A DNA stretch of 64,000 nt from Chitinophagaceae bacterium (GTDB taxonomy: Bacteria; Bacteroidota; Bacteroidia; Chitinophagales; Chitinophagaceae), in NCBI GenBank assembly GCA_947488765.1, contig CANLAE010000008.1, forward strand, positions 37,716 to 101,715. Direction: 5' to 3'. Both the position numbers and the translations under genes were made by a program. Numbering within the stretch: the first letter of the stretch is position 1; every line of letters begins with the position of its first letter. The notes under the pieces were generated by a model. It was not told where the DNA came from. It did no database searches and worked only from the letters and a program-made list of their open reading frames with translations. Positions 1 to 8,811 of the stretch are shown in pieces.

Positions 1-451
1 ACTCATAGCATCGTTTTCTGTAGTTTCCACTTTTAATACTTCTGTCGCTTATTTTAGGAACTGAAAGAAAATAATTGACAGCTGCTAATGCTTCTTCAAA
101 TTTTCCTTGTCCTGCAAGATTGATAGAATAAGGTAAATGATATTGTTTGAAATAAGTGGTGTCTTTTCTTTTGGCTAATTCATAAAATTGTACAGATAAA
201 TCATGTTTTTTTAATTGCCCATAAACGCCTGCAAGAGATAAAATTGCATCCACATAATTTGTGTCCTGAATAATACTTTTTTGAAGCAAAGGAATTGCTT
301 CAATCAAATCACCATCCTTTAAATATTCAATAGATTGTTCGTATGTTTTTGTTGCTTTGGGATTGATTTTTTCCGGCACATAGATTTGACTCTTTGCGTT
401 CTGAAAACCAATCATTAAAAGTATTAAAGCAATAATTTTTATTCGTTTCAA
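1..451 (-). CDS. Secreted tetratricopeptide-repeat protein, N-terminal part
   Basis: Reading the minus strand from a TTG at 451 gives an open frame that runs off the left edge (about 150 residues visible). It starts with KR, a hydrophobic stretch and NAKSQ, a typical signal peptide, and continues with helical repeats (EYLKDGDLIEAIPLLQKS, then a second similar unit) that look like TPRs. No ATG is in frame nearby, so the TTG is chosen because it directly precedes the signal peptide. In Bacteroidota, such N-termini often lead into PD40/OmpA proteins of the PorE type, but that part lies outside the window, so the function is open. Confidence 0.6.
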   Translation of the reverse strand, partial: MKRIKIIALILLMIGFQNAKSQIYVPEKINPKATKTYEQSIEYLKDGDLIEAIPLLQKSIIQDTNYVDAILSLAGVYGQLKKHDLSVQFYELAKRKDTTYFKQYHLPYSINLAGQGKFEEALAAVNYFLSVPKISDRSIKSGNYRKRCYE

Positions 452-565
452 TTCAAGAGTATTTAGGGTAAAATTTTCGTTAGCATTGTAATATCCGAAA
501 AAGAAAATCAATAAGCTGTTAAAATGAAAATTGTTGTAATTACTTTTTTATGAAACCAATTTTAA

Positions 566-1210
566 TTAAGGGATATCAACATATTTATGCAATTGCAAAC
601 TCAGTTCCCATTGCGGATTTTTTTTAATGTATTCAATGATTAAAGGAACCACATTTTGTTTTTTATCCCATTCGGGTTGTAAGTATAATTTACAATTTGA
701 AGGTACTTGTTGTGCATAGGTTTCAGCCCATTCAAAATCATGTTTGTTAAAAACTACCACTTTCAATTCATTGGCTACTGCAACAACTTCGGGTAATGGT
801 GCTTTGAATTTTTTTGGAGAAAGACAAATCCAATTCCATTTTCCGCTTAAAGGCGATGAACCACTTGTTTCAATATTTGTTTCAAATCCTGCTGATTGCA
901 GTTGTTGTGTCAACTCATCGAGTTTATGCAATAATGGTTCGCCACCGGTAACTACAACAAGGGGTTTTGTTTTCAATGATTTGTTGATACTTATTCCTGC
1001 CTCTTCCATTGCTTTTGAAACAATTTCAGCCACTGTATATTTTGGATGTTGAGAAGCATCCCAGCTATCTTTCACATCGCACCAAACACAACCAACATCA
1101 CAACCACCTAATCTGATAAAATAAGCAGCACGACCTTGATGAAAGCCTTCGCCTTGCAGGGTATAAAAGCTTTCCATTACCGGAAGCATCATTTCGTTGG
1201 GTAATGCCAT
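566..1210 (-). CDS. queE: 7-carboxy-7-deazaguanine synthase (QueE)
   Basis: A radical SAM enzyme that converts 6-carboxytetrahydropterin to 7-carboxy-7-deazaguanine in the queuosine tRNA-modification pathway. The 214-residue length fits the short QueE class. The cluster-binding motif C37-x3-C41-x2-C44 lies in GGCDVGCVWCD, preceded by the substrate-binding FYTLQGEG segment, and VVTGGEPL (about residues 86-93) is the SAM-binding GGE motif. The ATG shares its A with the TAA of folD (TAATG), so the two genes are probably translationally coupled. No other queuosine gene is in the window. Confidence 0.93.
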   Translation of the reverse strand: MALPNEMMLPVMESFYTLQGEGFHQGRAAYFIRLGGCDVGCVWCDVKDSWDASQHPKYTVAEIVSKAMEEAGISINKSLKTKPLVVVTGGEPLLHKLDELTQQLQSAGFETNIETSGSSPLSGKWNWICLSPKKFKAPLPEVVAVANELKVVVFNKHDFEWAETYAQQVPSNCKLYLQPEWDKKQNVVPLIIEYIKKNPQWELSLQLHKYVDIP

Positions 1211-2094
1211 TATTTAATTTGATTGTTTAATAAGTAAGCTTGTAAGGTATTTTTTAGTAATCCTGCGATTGTCATTAATCCAACTCCGCCGGGTACAGGA
1301 GTTATTGCAGCACATTTTGAAGCCACTTCATCAAAAGCTACATCACCCTTTATTCTAAAACCTTTTTTTGCAGTTTCATCGGTAACCCTTGTAATTCCTA
1401 CATCTATCACTACTGCATTTGCTTTTACCATATCTGCCGTAATGTAATTTGGTTTGCCAATGGCAGCAACAATAATGTCAGCTTGTAAACAAATTTCTTT
1501 TAAGTTGGCGGTATAACTATTGCACAATGTAACCGTGCAATTCCCTCTTTTTAAATTGCTGCTTAATAAAATACTCATTGGTCTGCCTACAATATTGCTT
1601 CTCCCTATTACAACTGCATGTTTGCCTTTTGTTTCAATATCAAAATGTTCTAGCATCAACATGATGCCATAAGGTGTGGCCGGAATAAAAGTTGGTAACC
1701 CCTGAACTAATTTACCAACACTAATTGGGTGAAATCCATCAACATCTTTTTCGGGAGCAATTGTTTCAATCACTTTTGCTTCGCTGATATGCTTTGGTAA
1801 TGGCAATTGTACCAAAATGCCATCGATGTTATTATCATGATTGAGCGCTTTAATTTTTTCCAATAAAACAGCTTCAGATACTGTTGCATCTAATCTTATT
1901 AAAGTTGATTCTATACCTACTTCGGCACAGTTTTTTACTTTACTCGCTACATAAGTTTCGCTTGCACCATCATTGCCTATTAATATAGCAGCTAAATGCG
2001 GGCTGCGACTTCCGTTATTTTGAAGTTCAATAACTTGTTGTTTCAAATCATCTTTTACAGATTGTGAAGCAATTTTTCCGTCTAATAATATCAT
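1210..2094 (-). CDS. folD: Bifunctional methylenetetrahydrofolate dehydrogenase/cyclohydrolase (FolD)
   Basis: Cytosolic enzyme interconverting 5,10-methylene- and 10-formyl-tetrahydrofolate with NADP. The 294 residues match the family length. The catalytic Y48-x3-K52 motif (TYVASK), the DGILVQLPLP signature, the Rossmann segment AVVIGRSNIVGRP and the C-terminal PGGVG motif (268-272) are all present. It is the first gene of a two-gene operon with queE. A perfect TAnnTTTG box sits just upstream of the ATG, suggesting a very short leader. Confidence 0.95.
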   Translation of the reverse strand: MILLDGKIASQSVKDDLKQQVIELQNNGSRSPHLAAILIGNDGASETYVASKVKNCAEVGIESTLIRLDATVSEAVLLEKIKALNHDNNIDGILVQLPLPKHISEAKVIETIAPEKDVDGFHPISVGKLVQGLPTFIPATPYGIMLMLEHFDIETKGKHAVVIGRSNIVGRPMSILLSSNLKRGNCTVTLCNSYTANLKEICLQADIIVAAIGKPNYITADMVKANAVVIDVGITRVTDETAKKGFRIKGDVAFDEVASKCAAITPVPGGVGLMTIAGLLKNTLQAYLLNNQIK

Positions 2095-2099
2095 AATGA

Positions 2100-2107
2100 C
2101 AAAGGTA
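2100..2107 (-). promoter_or_regulatory. Candidate -7 box for folD-queE
   Basis: TACCTTTG on the minus strand fits the Bacteroidota -7 consensus TAnnTTTG exactly and lies 5 bp before the folD ATG. No clear -33 TTG is seen. The placement implies an almost leaderless transcript. Confidence 0.4.
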
Positions 2108-2261
2108 ATAGCTCCTCTATAAAACGTTGGAGTTACTTTATGCTGATTTAAAATATTTTTGAAATAAGGGGTTAGCTATTAAAAAAAATAAAAAAGTTAA
2201 CAAATTGTTACCATTATTAGTATATTTACGCTTTAAATGTTAAGATAAAAACAATACGCAC

Positions 2262-5200
2262 ATGAAAAAAATGCTATTCTTAATGGTGATGTCGCTATTT
2301 ACAATTACAGTAGCTTTCGCCCAAACCCGGTTAGTTTCCGGAACAGTTAAGGATGATAAAGGTGAACCAGTTCCCTTTGCATCTATTTTAGTTAAAGGTA
2401 CGAAAACCGGTGTGGCAGCAGATGCTAATGGTGCATTTAAAATTAATGCAAAAACTGGCGATGTACTTGTAATTTCTGCAGTAAATTTTAAAACAATTGA
2501 AGAAAAAGTTGGTTCTGCCAATGTAATGAATCCTTCGTTGACAAAAATGGAATCAACTGCTGAAGTTGTTGTAACAACTTCTTTGGGGCAATCTAGTAAA
2601 AAGAAAGAATTGGGTTATTCGGTTGCTACAGTTAAAGCTTCTGAATTAACACAAGCTAAAGTAGTAAACTTACAAAATGGTTTAACTGGTAAGGTTGCCG
2701 GATTGAATATTACCACAACAAATAATGGTGTATTTGCCGATACAAGAATTACCCTTCGTGGTATTCGTTCTTTAACGGGTAACAACCAACCAATGTTAAT
2801 TTTAGATGGTGTGCCTATTAGCTTAGGTTACATTAACTCTATTAATCCTAATGATATTGCAGATGTTACAATCTTGAAATCTGCATCTTCAACTGCTTTA
2901 TATGGTGGTGATGGTGTAAATGGTGCGATTGTAATAACTACTAAAAAAGGGAACAAATCAAAACCTCAAGTTTCTTTGAGCTCAACCGTACAGTTTGAGA
3001 CTGTTTCATTTATGCCAAAATTCCAAACACAGTTTGGTAGTGGGTCTAGTGAAGATGCTAATGGATATGGTATTTATGATCCTGTTGAAAACCAGTGTTA
3101 TGGACCGGCATTTGATGGTTCTATGGTTCAAATTGGTCGTACAAGAGCTGATGGTTCTAAGTTTATGACCGATTATAGTGCTAAGCCTGATGAAAAGCGT
3201 AAGTTTTTTAATACAGGAGCTACTACACAAAATGACTTTTCATTCTCTACTGGAGATTTTTATTTAAGTGTTCAAGATGTAAACATCAAGGGTATTGTTC
3301 CTAAAGATGTAAACCACAGAACTTCCGTAAGGGTTTCTGCTATTAAAGAATACAATAAGTTCAAAGCAACTTTCAATGTAACTTATACACAAAGTAACTA
3401 CAATGTTACTACGGGTGATATTTATTGGAGCGTGTTTAATACCCCAATGCAAATCCCTTTAACGCAGTTTAAAGATTGGAAAAATGATTCTGATTGGGGT
3501 AATCCTAACAACTATTTTAGCGATTATTATGGTAATCCGTATTTTGAAATTGACAATGAAAGACAAAAAGGAAGAAGCCATGATCTAATTGCAAATCTTG
3601 AATTTAACTATAGATTTACAGATTGGTTAAGCGCTACTTATAGAGTTGGTGGAACTGTAAATACAGGATATTCTAAATCTACCAATGGTGCATTTGTATA
3701 TTCTGATTTTGCAAAAAATTCAAATAAATACATAGCAGGAACTGATTTAGCAGCCTCTGTATCTGATAATACAAGTAATTCAAGTCGTATTACTGCTGAG
3801 TTTTTCTTGAGTGCAAGAAAACAATTTGGTAAATTCAGAGTAGAAGCTTTAGCAGGTCATTTGTTTAGAGAAACACAAGCTAAGTCAATTGGTGTTGCTA
3901 CTGGAAGCGGTGGATTGGGTATACCAACTGTATTTAACGTTAATGCACGTAAAGGTGAGCCAAGTGTAAGTGAAGGTACTTCTATGACTAGATTACAACG
4001 CTATTATGCAAAAGCTACTGTAGGATACAATGGTTGGTTGTTTGCTGAGGTAAATGCTAACATGGAAGATAATTCAGTATTGGCATCTGCATTGAATTTT
4101 GATGCAAAATCAATCAACTACTTCTATCCTGGAGCAAACGTATCAGTTATCTTAAGTGATGCAATTCCTGCAATTAAAAATAGCAAAGCAATCTCTTTCT
4201 TAAAATTAAGAGCTGCTGTTGCAAAAACAGGTAATACCAATGCATTGGGTGCTTATAGTTTAGAAAATACTTTCGGTAATGGTTCTAATTTCCCTTACGG
4301 AACTTTATTAGGATATACTGCAAGTAATACTTTGAAACCTGCAACCTTACAACCTGAGTTTGTAAATACCACTGAATTTGGTTTTGACTTAGGCTTTAAC
4401 AAAAATAAAATCAACATTGAAGCTACATATTACAAGCAGGATAACTCAAATCAAATATTAACAGGACAAGCTTCTGTATCTTCTGGGTTTACCGGAATTT
4501 TACAAAATGCAGCTTCTTTTGTGAATGAAGGTTTTGAAGTTGATTTGAAATTAACGCCGTTATTTAAAATCAATAAATTCAATATGGATTTTAAAATCAA
4601 CTACTCTTACCAACAAAACAAAGTATATAAAGTATTGGATGGTGGTGTAGATGAGTTGGGTATTGGCAATGGTAACTTTATCATTAAAGGATATTCTGCT
4701 TATACTTTTAAATTAACTGATTATAAGAGAGATCCGGAAGGACATGTGATCGTTGATGCAAATACAGGTTACCCAAGTTTGGATGCAACTCCAAAAATAT
4801 TTGGACAAACTTTACCTAAACATTATTTGGGTATGACTGCAAGCTTTAGCTATGAAAGATTCAGTTTGAATATTGTGGCTGATTACCGTGCAGGTGCTCA
4901 AATTTATAACGGTATTGGTCCTGATATGGATTTCACAGGTATTTCATATAGAAGTGGTCAAAATGCTCGTCAACGTTTTGTATTCCCTAACTCTGTTTAT
5001 GTAGATGGTTCAGGTAAATATGTTACCAACACAAACATTTATACACAAAGCGGTGGTTATGGTTTCTGGGAGTCTTCAGCTTACAATCGTTCTATCAATT
5101 CAAACTACTTATGTAGTGCTGATTTCTGGAAGATAAGAGAAGTTGCTTTAAGTTATAATATCCCTGTAGGTATTTTTGGAAAGCATATTCCAATTAAAGG

Positions 5201-5369
5201 AGCTACTGCTACTTTAACTGGTCGTAACTTGTTTACATTCTTGCCAAAAAATAATGAATGGACAGATCCTGAGTTTTCTAATACAACAGGAAATGCTCAA
5301 GGTGTAAACAGTACATTCAATACCCCTCCAACAAGAATATGGGGAGCTAACATTACCTTAAACTTCTAA
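2262..5369 (+). CDS. SusC/RagA-type TonB-linked outer membrane transporter
   Basis: A 1035-residue outer membrane beta-barrel that imports an oligomeric nutrient together with the SusD-like protein behind it. In order: signal peptide (1-20, ending AFAQ), a carboxypeptidase-regulatory-like domain (about 22-100, beginning VSGTVKDDKGEPVPFASI), a plug domain (about 112-230, with GKVAGLNI, TLRGIRSL, ILDGVPI and the ALYGGDGVNGAIVITTKKG segment), then the barrel ending in a terminal Phe (ANITLNF). A 30-bp gap separates it from the SusD gene. No ECF sigma or anti-sigma pair and no glycosidase is adjacent, so the substrate cannot be named. Confidence 0.93.
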   Translation: MKKMLFLMVMSLFTITVAFAQTRLVSGTVKDDKGEPVPFASILVKGTKTGVAADANGAFKINAKTGDVLVISAVNFKTIEEKVGSANVMNPSLTKMESTAEVVVTTSLGQSSKKKELGYSVATVKASELTQAKVVNLQNGLTGKVAGLNITTTNNGVFADTRITLRGIRSLTGNNQPMLILDGVPISLGYINSINPNDIADVTILKSASSTALYGGDGVNGAIVITTKKGNKSKPQVSLSSTVQFETVSFMPKFQTQFGSGSSEDANGYGIYDPVENQCYGPAFDGSMVQIGRTRADGSKFMTDYSAKPDEKRKFFNTGATTQNDFSFSTGDFYLSVQDVNIKGIVPKDVNHRTSVRVSAIKEYNKFKATFNVTYTQSNYNVTTGDIYWSVFNTPMQIPLTQFKDWKNDSDWGNPNNYFSDYYGNPYFEIDNERQKGRSHDLIANLEFNYRFTDWLSATYRVGGTVNTGYSKSTNGAFVYSDFAKNSNKYIAGTDLAASVSDNTSNSSRITAEFFLSARKQFGKFRVEALAGHLFRETQAKSIGVATGSGGLGIPTVFNVNARKGEPSVSEGTSMTRLQRYYAKATVGYNGWLFAEVNANMEDNSVLASALNFDAKSINYFYPGANVSVILSDAIPAIKNSKAISFLKLRAAVAKTGNTNALGAYSLENTFGNGSNFPYGTLLGYTASNTLKPATLQPEFVNTTEFGFDLGFNKNKINIEATYYKQDNSNQILTGQASVSSGFTGILQNAASFVNEGFEVDLKLTPLFKINKFNMDFKINYSYQQNKVYKVLDGGVDELGIGNGNFIIKGYSAYTFKLTDYKRDPEGHVIVDANTGYPSLDATPKIFGQTLPKHYLGMTASFSYERFSLNIVADYRAGAQIYNGIGPDMDFTGISYRSGQNARQRFVFPNSVYVDGSGKYVTNTNIYTQSGGYGFWESSAYNRSINSNYLCSADFWKIREVALSYNIPVGIFGKHIPIKGATATLTGRNLFTFLPKNNEWTDPEFSNTTGNAQGVNSTFNTPPTRIWGANITLNF

Positions 5370-5399
5370 TTTTTAGCAAACACAATAAATAGTAAGACA

Positions 5400-6968
5400 A
5401 TGAGAAAAATTTCAATCATAACCTTGGTTCTTGCAGTTGTAATGATTGCCAACCAAAGTTGTACGAAAACATATTTCGATATTAATAAAGACCTGAACAA
5501 CGTTACATCTGGTACGGTAACTTATGATGTAGTTTTACCTGCTGCATTAAGTACCTCTGGAAGTATTATTGCAACACAATGGGGTTTCTTGCAAAACTGG
5601 ATGGGCTACTGGGCACGTTCGGGTAGCTACTCTGCAAATTCTGTAGAAGAAACTTATAACATTACTACAAGTTTTGGTACAGGTATTTGGTCTAATTTAT
5701 TAGATAACAATTACGATTATCAAATTATTATTGCCAAAGCAAACGCAGCAGGAGCTGGATATTACGAAGGAATTGCTCGTATCATGAGAGCACACAATAC
5801 TGCTTTATTGGTAGATTTATACAACAATGTACCATACTCTCAAGCAGGTCAGGGTGCAAGTGGTAATATTACCCCGTCTTATGACAATGGGTTAACGGTG
5901 TATAAAGATTTATTCAGACAATTAGATACTGCAATCTCTTTAATTAAAGTTGCATCTACAACTGGACCTAACAAGGGCATTACTGAAAATGATATCATGT
6001 TCAAGGGCAATAATGCACTTTGGGTAAAATTTGCCAATACACTTAAATTGCGTATGATTATTCACATGCATAAAGTTCCAACTACTGAATTCGATAGAGC
6101 ATCTGAATTGGCTAAAATTGTTGCAGAAGGCAGTGGATATTTAGGTGCAGGTGAAAACGCTGCTGTAAATCCAGGATATGCTGCAGACAAGCCTAATCCT
6201 TTTTATAATTCATTCATCAAAGATGCCGCTGGTAATGCAACTGGTAACAATAGATACTATGCAGCTAATAAGTGGGCTATGGAATACTACAAATGGAATG
6301 GTGATTTGAGAAAAAATTATTTTTATGCTCCGGTTGGAGGAACAGGAACAACTTACACGGGGGTTGATTATGGATTACCTCCATCTACAACAAATGCCTA
6401 TACGTCACTATCTTTAATTGGTGCAGGTTTAGGTAAAAGTCCTACTATGTCTCAATGGATTTTAACAGGAACAGAAAGCTTGTTCTTGCAAGCAGAAGCA
6501 GCACAAAGAGGCTTCATTACAGGAACTGCTGCAACTTTATTGTCAAGTGCAGTTGCAGAATCTTTTTCTTGGTTGGGTGTACCAACAACAACGCAAACTG
6601 CAAGTGGTTATTTATCATTTAATGCAACATATACAGATTGTGATATTAGTGCTGCTGCTGCTCCGGCATCTGCAACAGCTACCGCTACAGGGGATAAGAA
6701 TTTTACTATTCTTTCTCAAAAAATGTTCGCTTTAAATGGAATTGCTCCTTTTGAGATTTTTACTGATTGGAGAAGAACTGATATCATTTATGGAACAGGA
6801 AATGCAGGCTATACACCAGGTCCGGCATTATCGGTTTCACCTGCTGTAGGAAGTAATAAAATTCCAACAAGATTGTTTTATCCTCAAAATGAGTATAACT
6901 ACAATGCTGCTGCAGTTGCAGCGCAAGGAACAATTACTGCACAAACTAAAATTTTCTGGGATCGTTAA
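5400..6968 (+). CDS. SusD/RagB-family lipoprotein (SusD-like_2 type)
   Basis: A 522-residue surface lipoprotein that caps the SusC channel and binds substrate. The signal sequence ends in a lipobox with C21 (ANQSC). The N-terminal FDINKDLNNVT segment, the helical TPR-like region (RIMRAHNTALLVDLYNNVPYS) and the C-terminal ILSQKMFALNG...EIFTDWRRT block are typical of the SusD-like_2 family. It is co-directional with the SusC gene at 30 bp and with the DUF1735 gene at 38 bp, which makes an operon very likely. Substrate unknown. Confidence 0.9.
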   Translation: MRKISIITLVLAVVMIANQSCTKTYFDINKDLNNVTSGTVTYDVVLPAALSTSGSIIATQWGFLQNWMGYWARSGSYSANSVEETYNITTSFGTGIWSNLLDNNYDYQIIIAKANAAGAGYYEGIARIMRAHNTALLVDLYNNVPYSQAGQGASGNITPSYDNGLTVYKDLFRQLDTAISLIKVASTTGPNKGITENDIMFKGNNALWVKFANTLKLRMIIHMHKVPTTEFDRASELAKIVAEGSGYLGAGENAAVNPGYAADKPNPFYNSFIKDAAGNATGNNRYYAANKWAMEYYKWNGDLRKNYFYAPVGGTGTTYTGVDYGLPPSTTNAYTSLSLIGAGLGKSPTMSQWILTGTESLFLQAEAAQRGFITGTAATLLSSAVAESFSWLGVPTTTQTASGYLSFNATYTDCDISAAAAPASATATATGDKNFTILSQKMFALNGIAPFEIFTDWRRTDIIYGTGNAGYTPGPALSVSPAVGSNKIPTRLFYPQNEYNYNAAAVAAQGTITAQTKIFWDR

Positions 6969-7006
6969 TTCACATATTTAATTAAGGAACAACTAAACTT
7001 TATATC

Positions 7007-7990
7007 ATGAAAATAAATATCGCTTCACTTAGTGCTTTATTGATTTCAGCAGCAATGTTTACAGGCTGTTTGAAAGACAATGGTTTTGAAAACCAAGAGT
7101 ACGGCATCAAAAATCCATCTGGTGGGTCTTTGGGAATCTCATTCCCTGAATCTCCTGAAAAAGATTTTGCAATTGATGCCTTGAATACAGCACAAACTGT
7201 TACTATGTGTAATTTGAACTTAGAGGCAGATCAACCTGCTCCTACTGATGTTCATGTTAATTTAGTAATGAATCCAACTTTAATATCAACTTACAATACA
7301 GCAAATGGTACATCTTTAGTTAGTTTGCCAACTAGCAGATACACAATGAATATGAAAGTTACAATCCCAAAGGGTGCAAGAATGGGAGATGTAAGTATCA
7401 GCGTACCAAATGCTTCTTTAATAGATCCAACATTGTCTTATGCTATGGGTTTATCAATAGCAAGTGTTGATGAAGCAGGATATACTATTGCATCTAATCT
7501 TAAAAATATCTTGTTGAAAATCAGTGTAAAAAATAAATATGATGGTACTTATGTTTTAAAATCTAAATTATTAGATTGGCAAAATAGTACACCATTTAAT
7601 ATTGCAAACACGCCTTTTACATGGCCAGGTTCTACTTCTAGTTATGGTTCAATTTTAATGATTACTGCGGGACCAACTAGTGTTAAAATGTTTGATGATT
7701 GGGGTTTTGGTACTTACATTCACCCTATTAAAACAACAACTCCATCATGGTCAGGTTTTGGTTCTACAGAACCTAAATTTACTTTTGATGGAACAACAAA
7801 CGCTTTAACAGCTGCTACAAACGACTTTCTAAATCCTACTAATGGAAGAGCTTTCAAAGTTAATACAGCAGTAACTACCAGCAGATGGGATCCTGTAACA
7901 AAAAATATTTATGCAGCAATTATCATGACTCAACCAGGCAGATCAGATTTGCAAATTTTTGATACACTAGTTTACGTAGGTCCAAGATAA
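7007..7990 (+). CDS. DUF1735 surface lipoprotein of the SusCD operon
   Basis: A 327-residue lipoprotein (lipobox MFTGC, C21). The region about 45-160 has the DUF1735 layout: a beta-sandwich with LISTYNTANGTSLVSLPTSRY, then YTMNMKVTIPKGARMGDVSI, which is the usual insertion of a 'Y...N...G' turn followed by a strand. The C-terminal half (about 175-327) is a separate beta-rich domain of unknown fold. Genes of this type follow susD in many Bacteroidota uptake loci and are thought to be surface glycan-binding proteins; binding here is inferred. A hairpin terminator follows the gene. Confidence 0.75.
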   Translation: MKINIASLSALLISAAMFTGCLKDNGFENQEYGIKNPSGGSLGISFPESPEKDFAIDALNTAQTVTMCNLNLEADQPAPTDVHVNLVMNPTLISTYNTANGTSLVSLPTSRYTMNMKVTIPKGARMGDVSISVPNASLIDPTLSYAMGLSIASVDEAGYTIASNLKNILLKISVKNKYDGTYVLKSKLLDWQNSTPFNIANTPFTWPGSTSSYGSILMITAGPTSVKMFDDWGFGTYIHPIKTTTPSWSGFGSTEPKFTFDGTTNALTAATNDFLNPTNGRAFKVNTAVTTSRWDPVTKNIYAAIIMTQPGRSDLQIFDTLVYVGPR

Positions 7991-8019
7991 TTACAAAATA
8001 AATTTATTTTATTTATAAT

Positions 8020-8048
8020 AAAAGCCACACTATCTTAGTGTGGCTTTT
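8020..8048 (+). terminator. Rho-independent terminator of the SusCD operon
   Basis: Perfect 12-bp stem: AAAAGCCACACT at 8020-8031 pairs with AGTGTGGCTTTT at 8037-8048 around a 5-nt loop, followed by AAATTTTTT. It closes the susC-susD-DUF1735 operon. Confidence 0.85.
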
Positions 8049-8071
8049 AAATTTTTTAATATATATATTTT

Positions 8072-8785
8072 ATGAAAAAATGCTTACTCGTAATTCTTGT
8101 TTTCGTTCAGTTTTCAATATTCCAATCAAATGCTCAGGGTATTGCTTTCACAGATCCTGCAAAAGCATTTAATAAAATGATGTTGGATAAAAATGGCGAA
8201 GGGTCTAATCTTGAAAGAGTAGGAACCTATAAAGTAAAAGGCACATCATTATACTTTGGTGGTAGTTTAAAAGGAACTATCTATACAAAAGAAAGAGCTT
8301 TTCCGGATGTATTGATTAGTTACAATACATACAATCAATATGTAGATATTTATGACAATAGCAATACGCCTATTGCTACTAAAAAATTCAATGAATTGGA
8401 TTCATTTAAAGTTAAAATAAATACAAGTGAATTTAATACCAATTCTACTTTCATTTCATCTTTAGTTTTACAAAGTAACGACAACTGCTTTTTTCAAGTA
8501 ATATCACTTGGTAAAAAATATGCTTTGTTCAAAAAATACCATACCGATTTAGGAATTGTAACAGAAAATCAATTTCAAGCAGATTTAAGACAATATGATT
8601 TGTTGACTGATTATTATTATACTGAAACTGGTATGAAGGGTGTTAAAAAAATTAAACTCACCAACAACGGAATTATTAAAGAATTCAAACTGGTAAAAGA
8701 TGTAAGCAGAATTGTAGAGGAAGGCTCTTTAATCTTTAATCCTGAAGGTATCTTGCTCAATGTTTTCGAAGAAATTAATAAATAA
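8072..8785 (+). CDS. Secreted protein of unknown function
   Basis: 237 residues with a clear signal peptide (MKKCLLVILVF...SNAQ, cleavage near residue 21). The mature part is a mix of strands and charged turns (KGTSLYFGGSLKGTIYTKE; YVDIYDNSNTPIATKKF) with a second half reading FKKYHTDLGIVTENQF. There is no recognised motif. It lies between the SusCD terminator and the ComM-like gene, so it probably has its own promoter. The composition resembles Bacteroidota periplasmic or surface proteins that lack an assigned domain. Confidence 0.7.
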   Translation: MKKCLLVILVFVQFSIFQSNAQGIAFTDPAKAFNKMMLDKNGEGSNLERVGTYKVKGTSLYFGGSLKGTIYTKERAFPDVLISYNTYNQYVDIYDNSNTPIATKKFNELDSFKVKINTSEFNTNSTFISSLVLQSNDNCFFQVISLGKKYALFKKYHTDLGIVTENQFQADLRQYDLLTDYYYTETGMKGVKKIKLTNNGIIKEFKLVKDVSRIVEEGSLIFNPEGILLNVFEEINK

Positions 8786-8811
8786 GTTAATACTAATTTT
8801 TCAGTTGTAAC

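Noticed and set aside
744-1052. Plus-strand 102-residue frame opposite queE
   Set aside because: It is the shadow of a clearly real gene on the other strand, without start context or homology.
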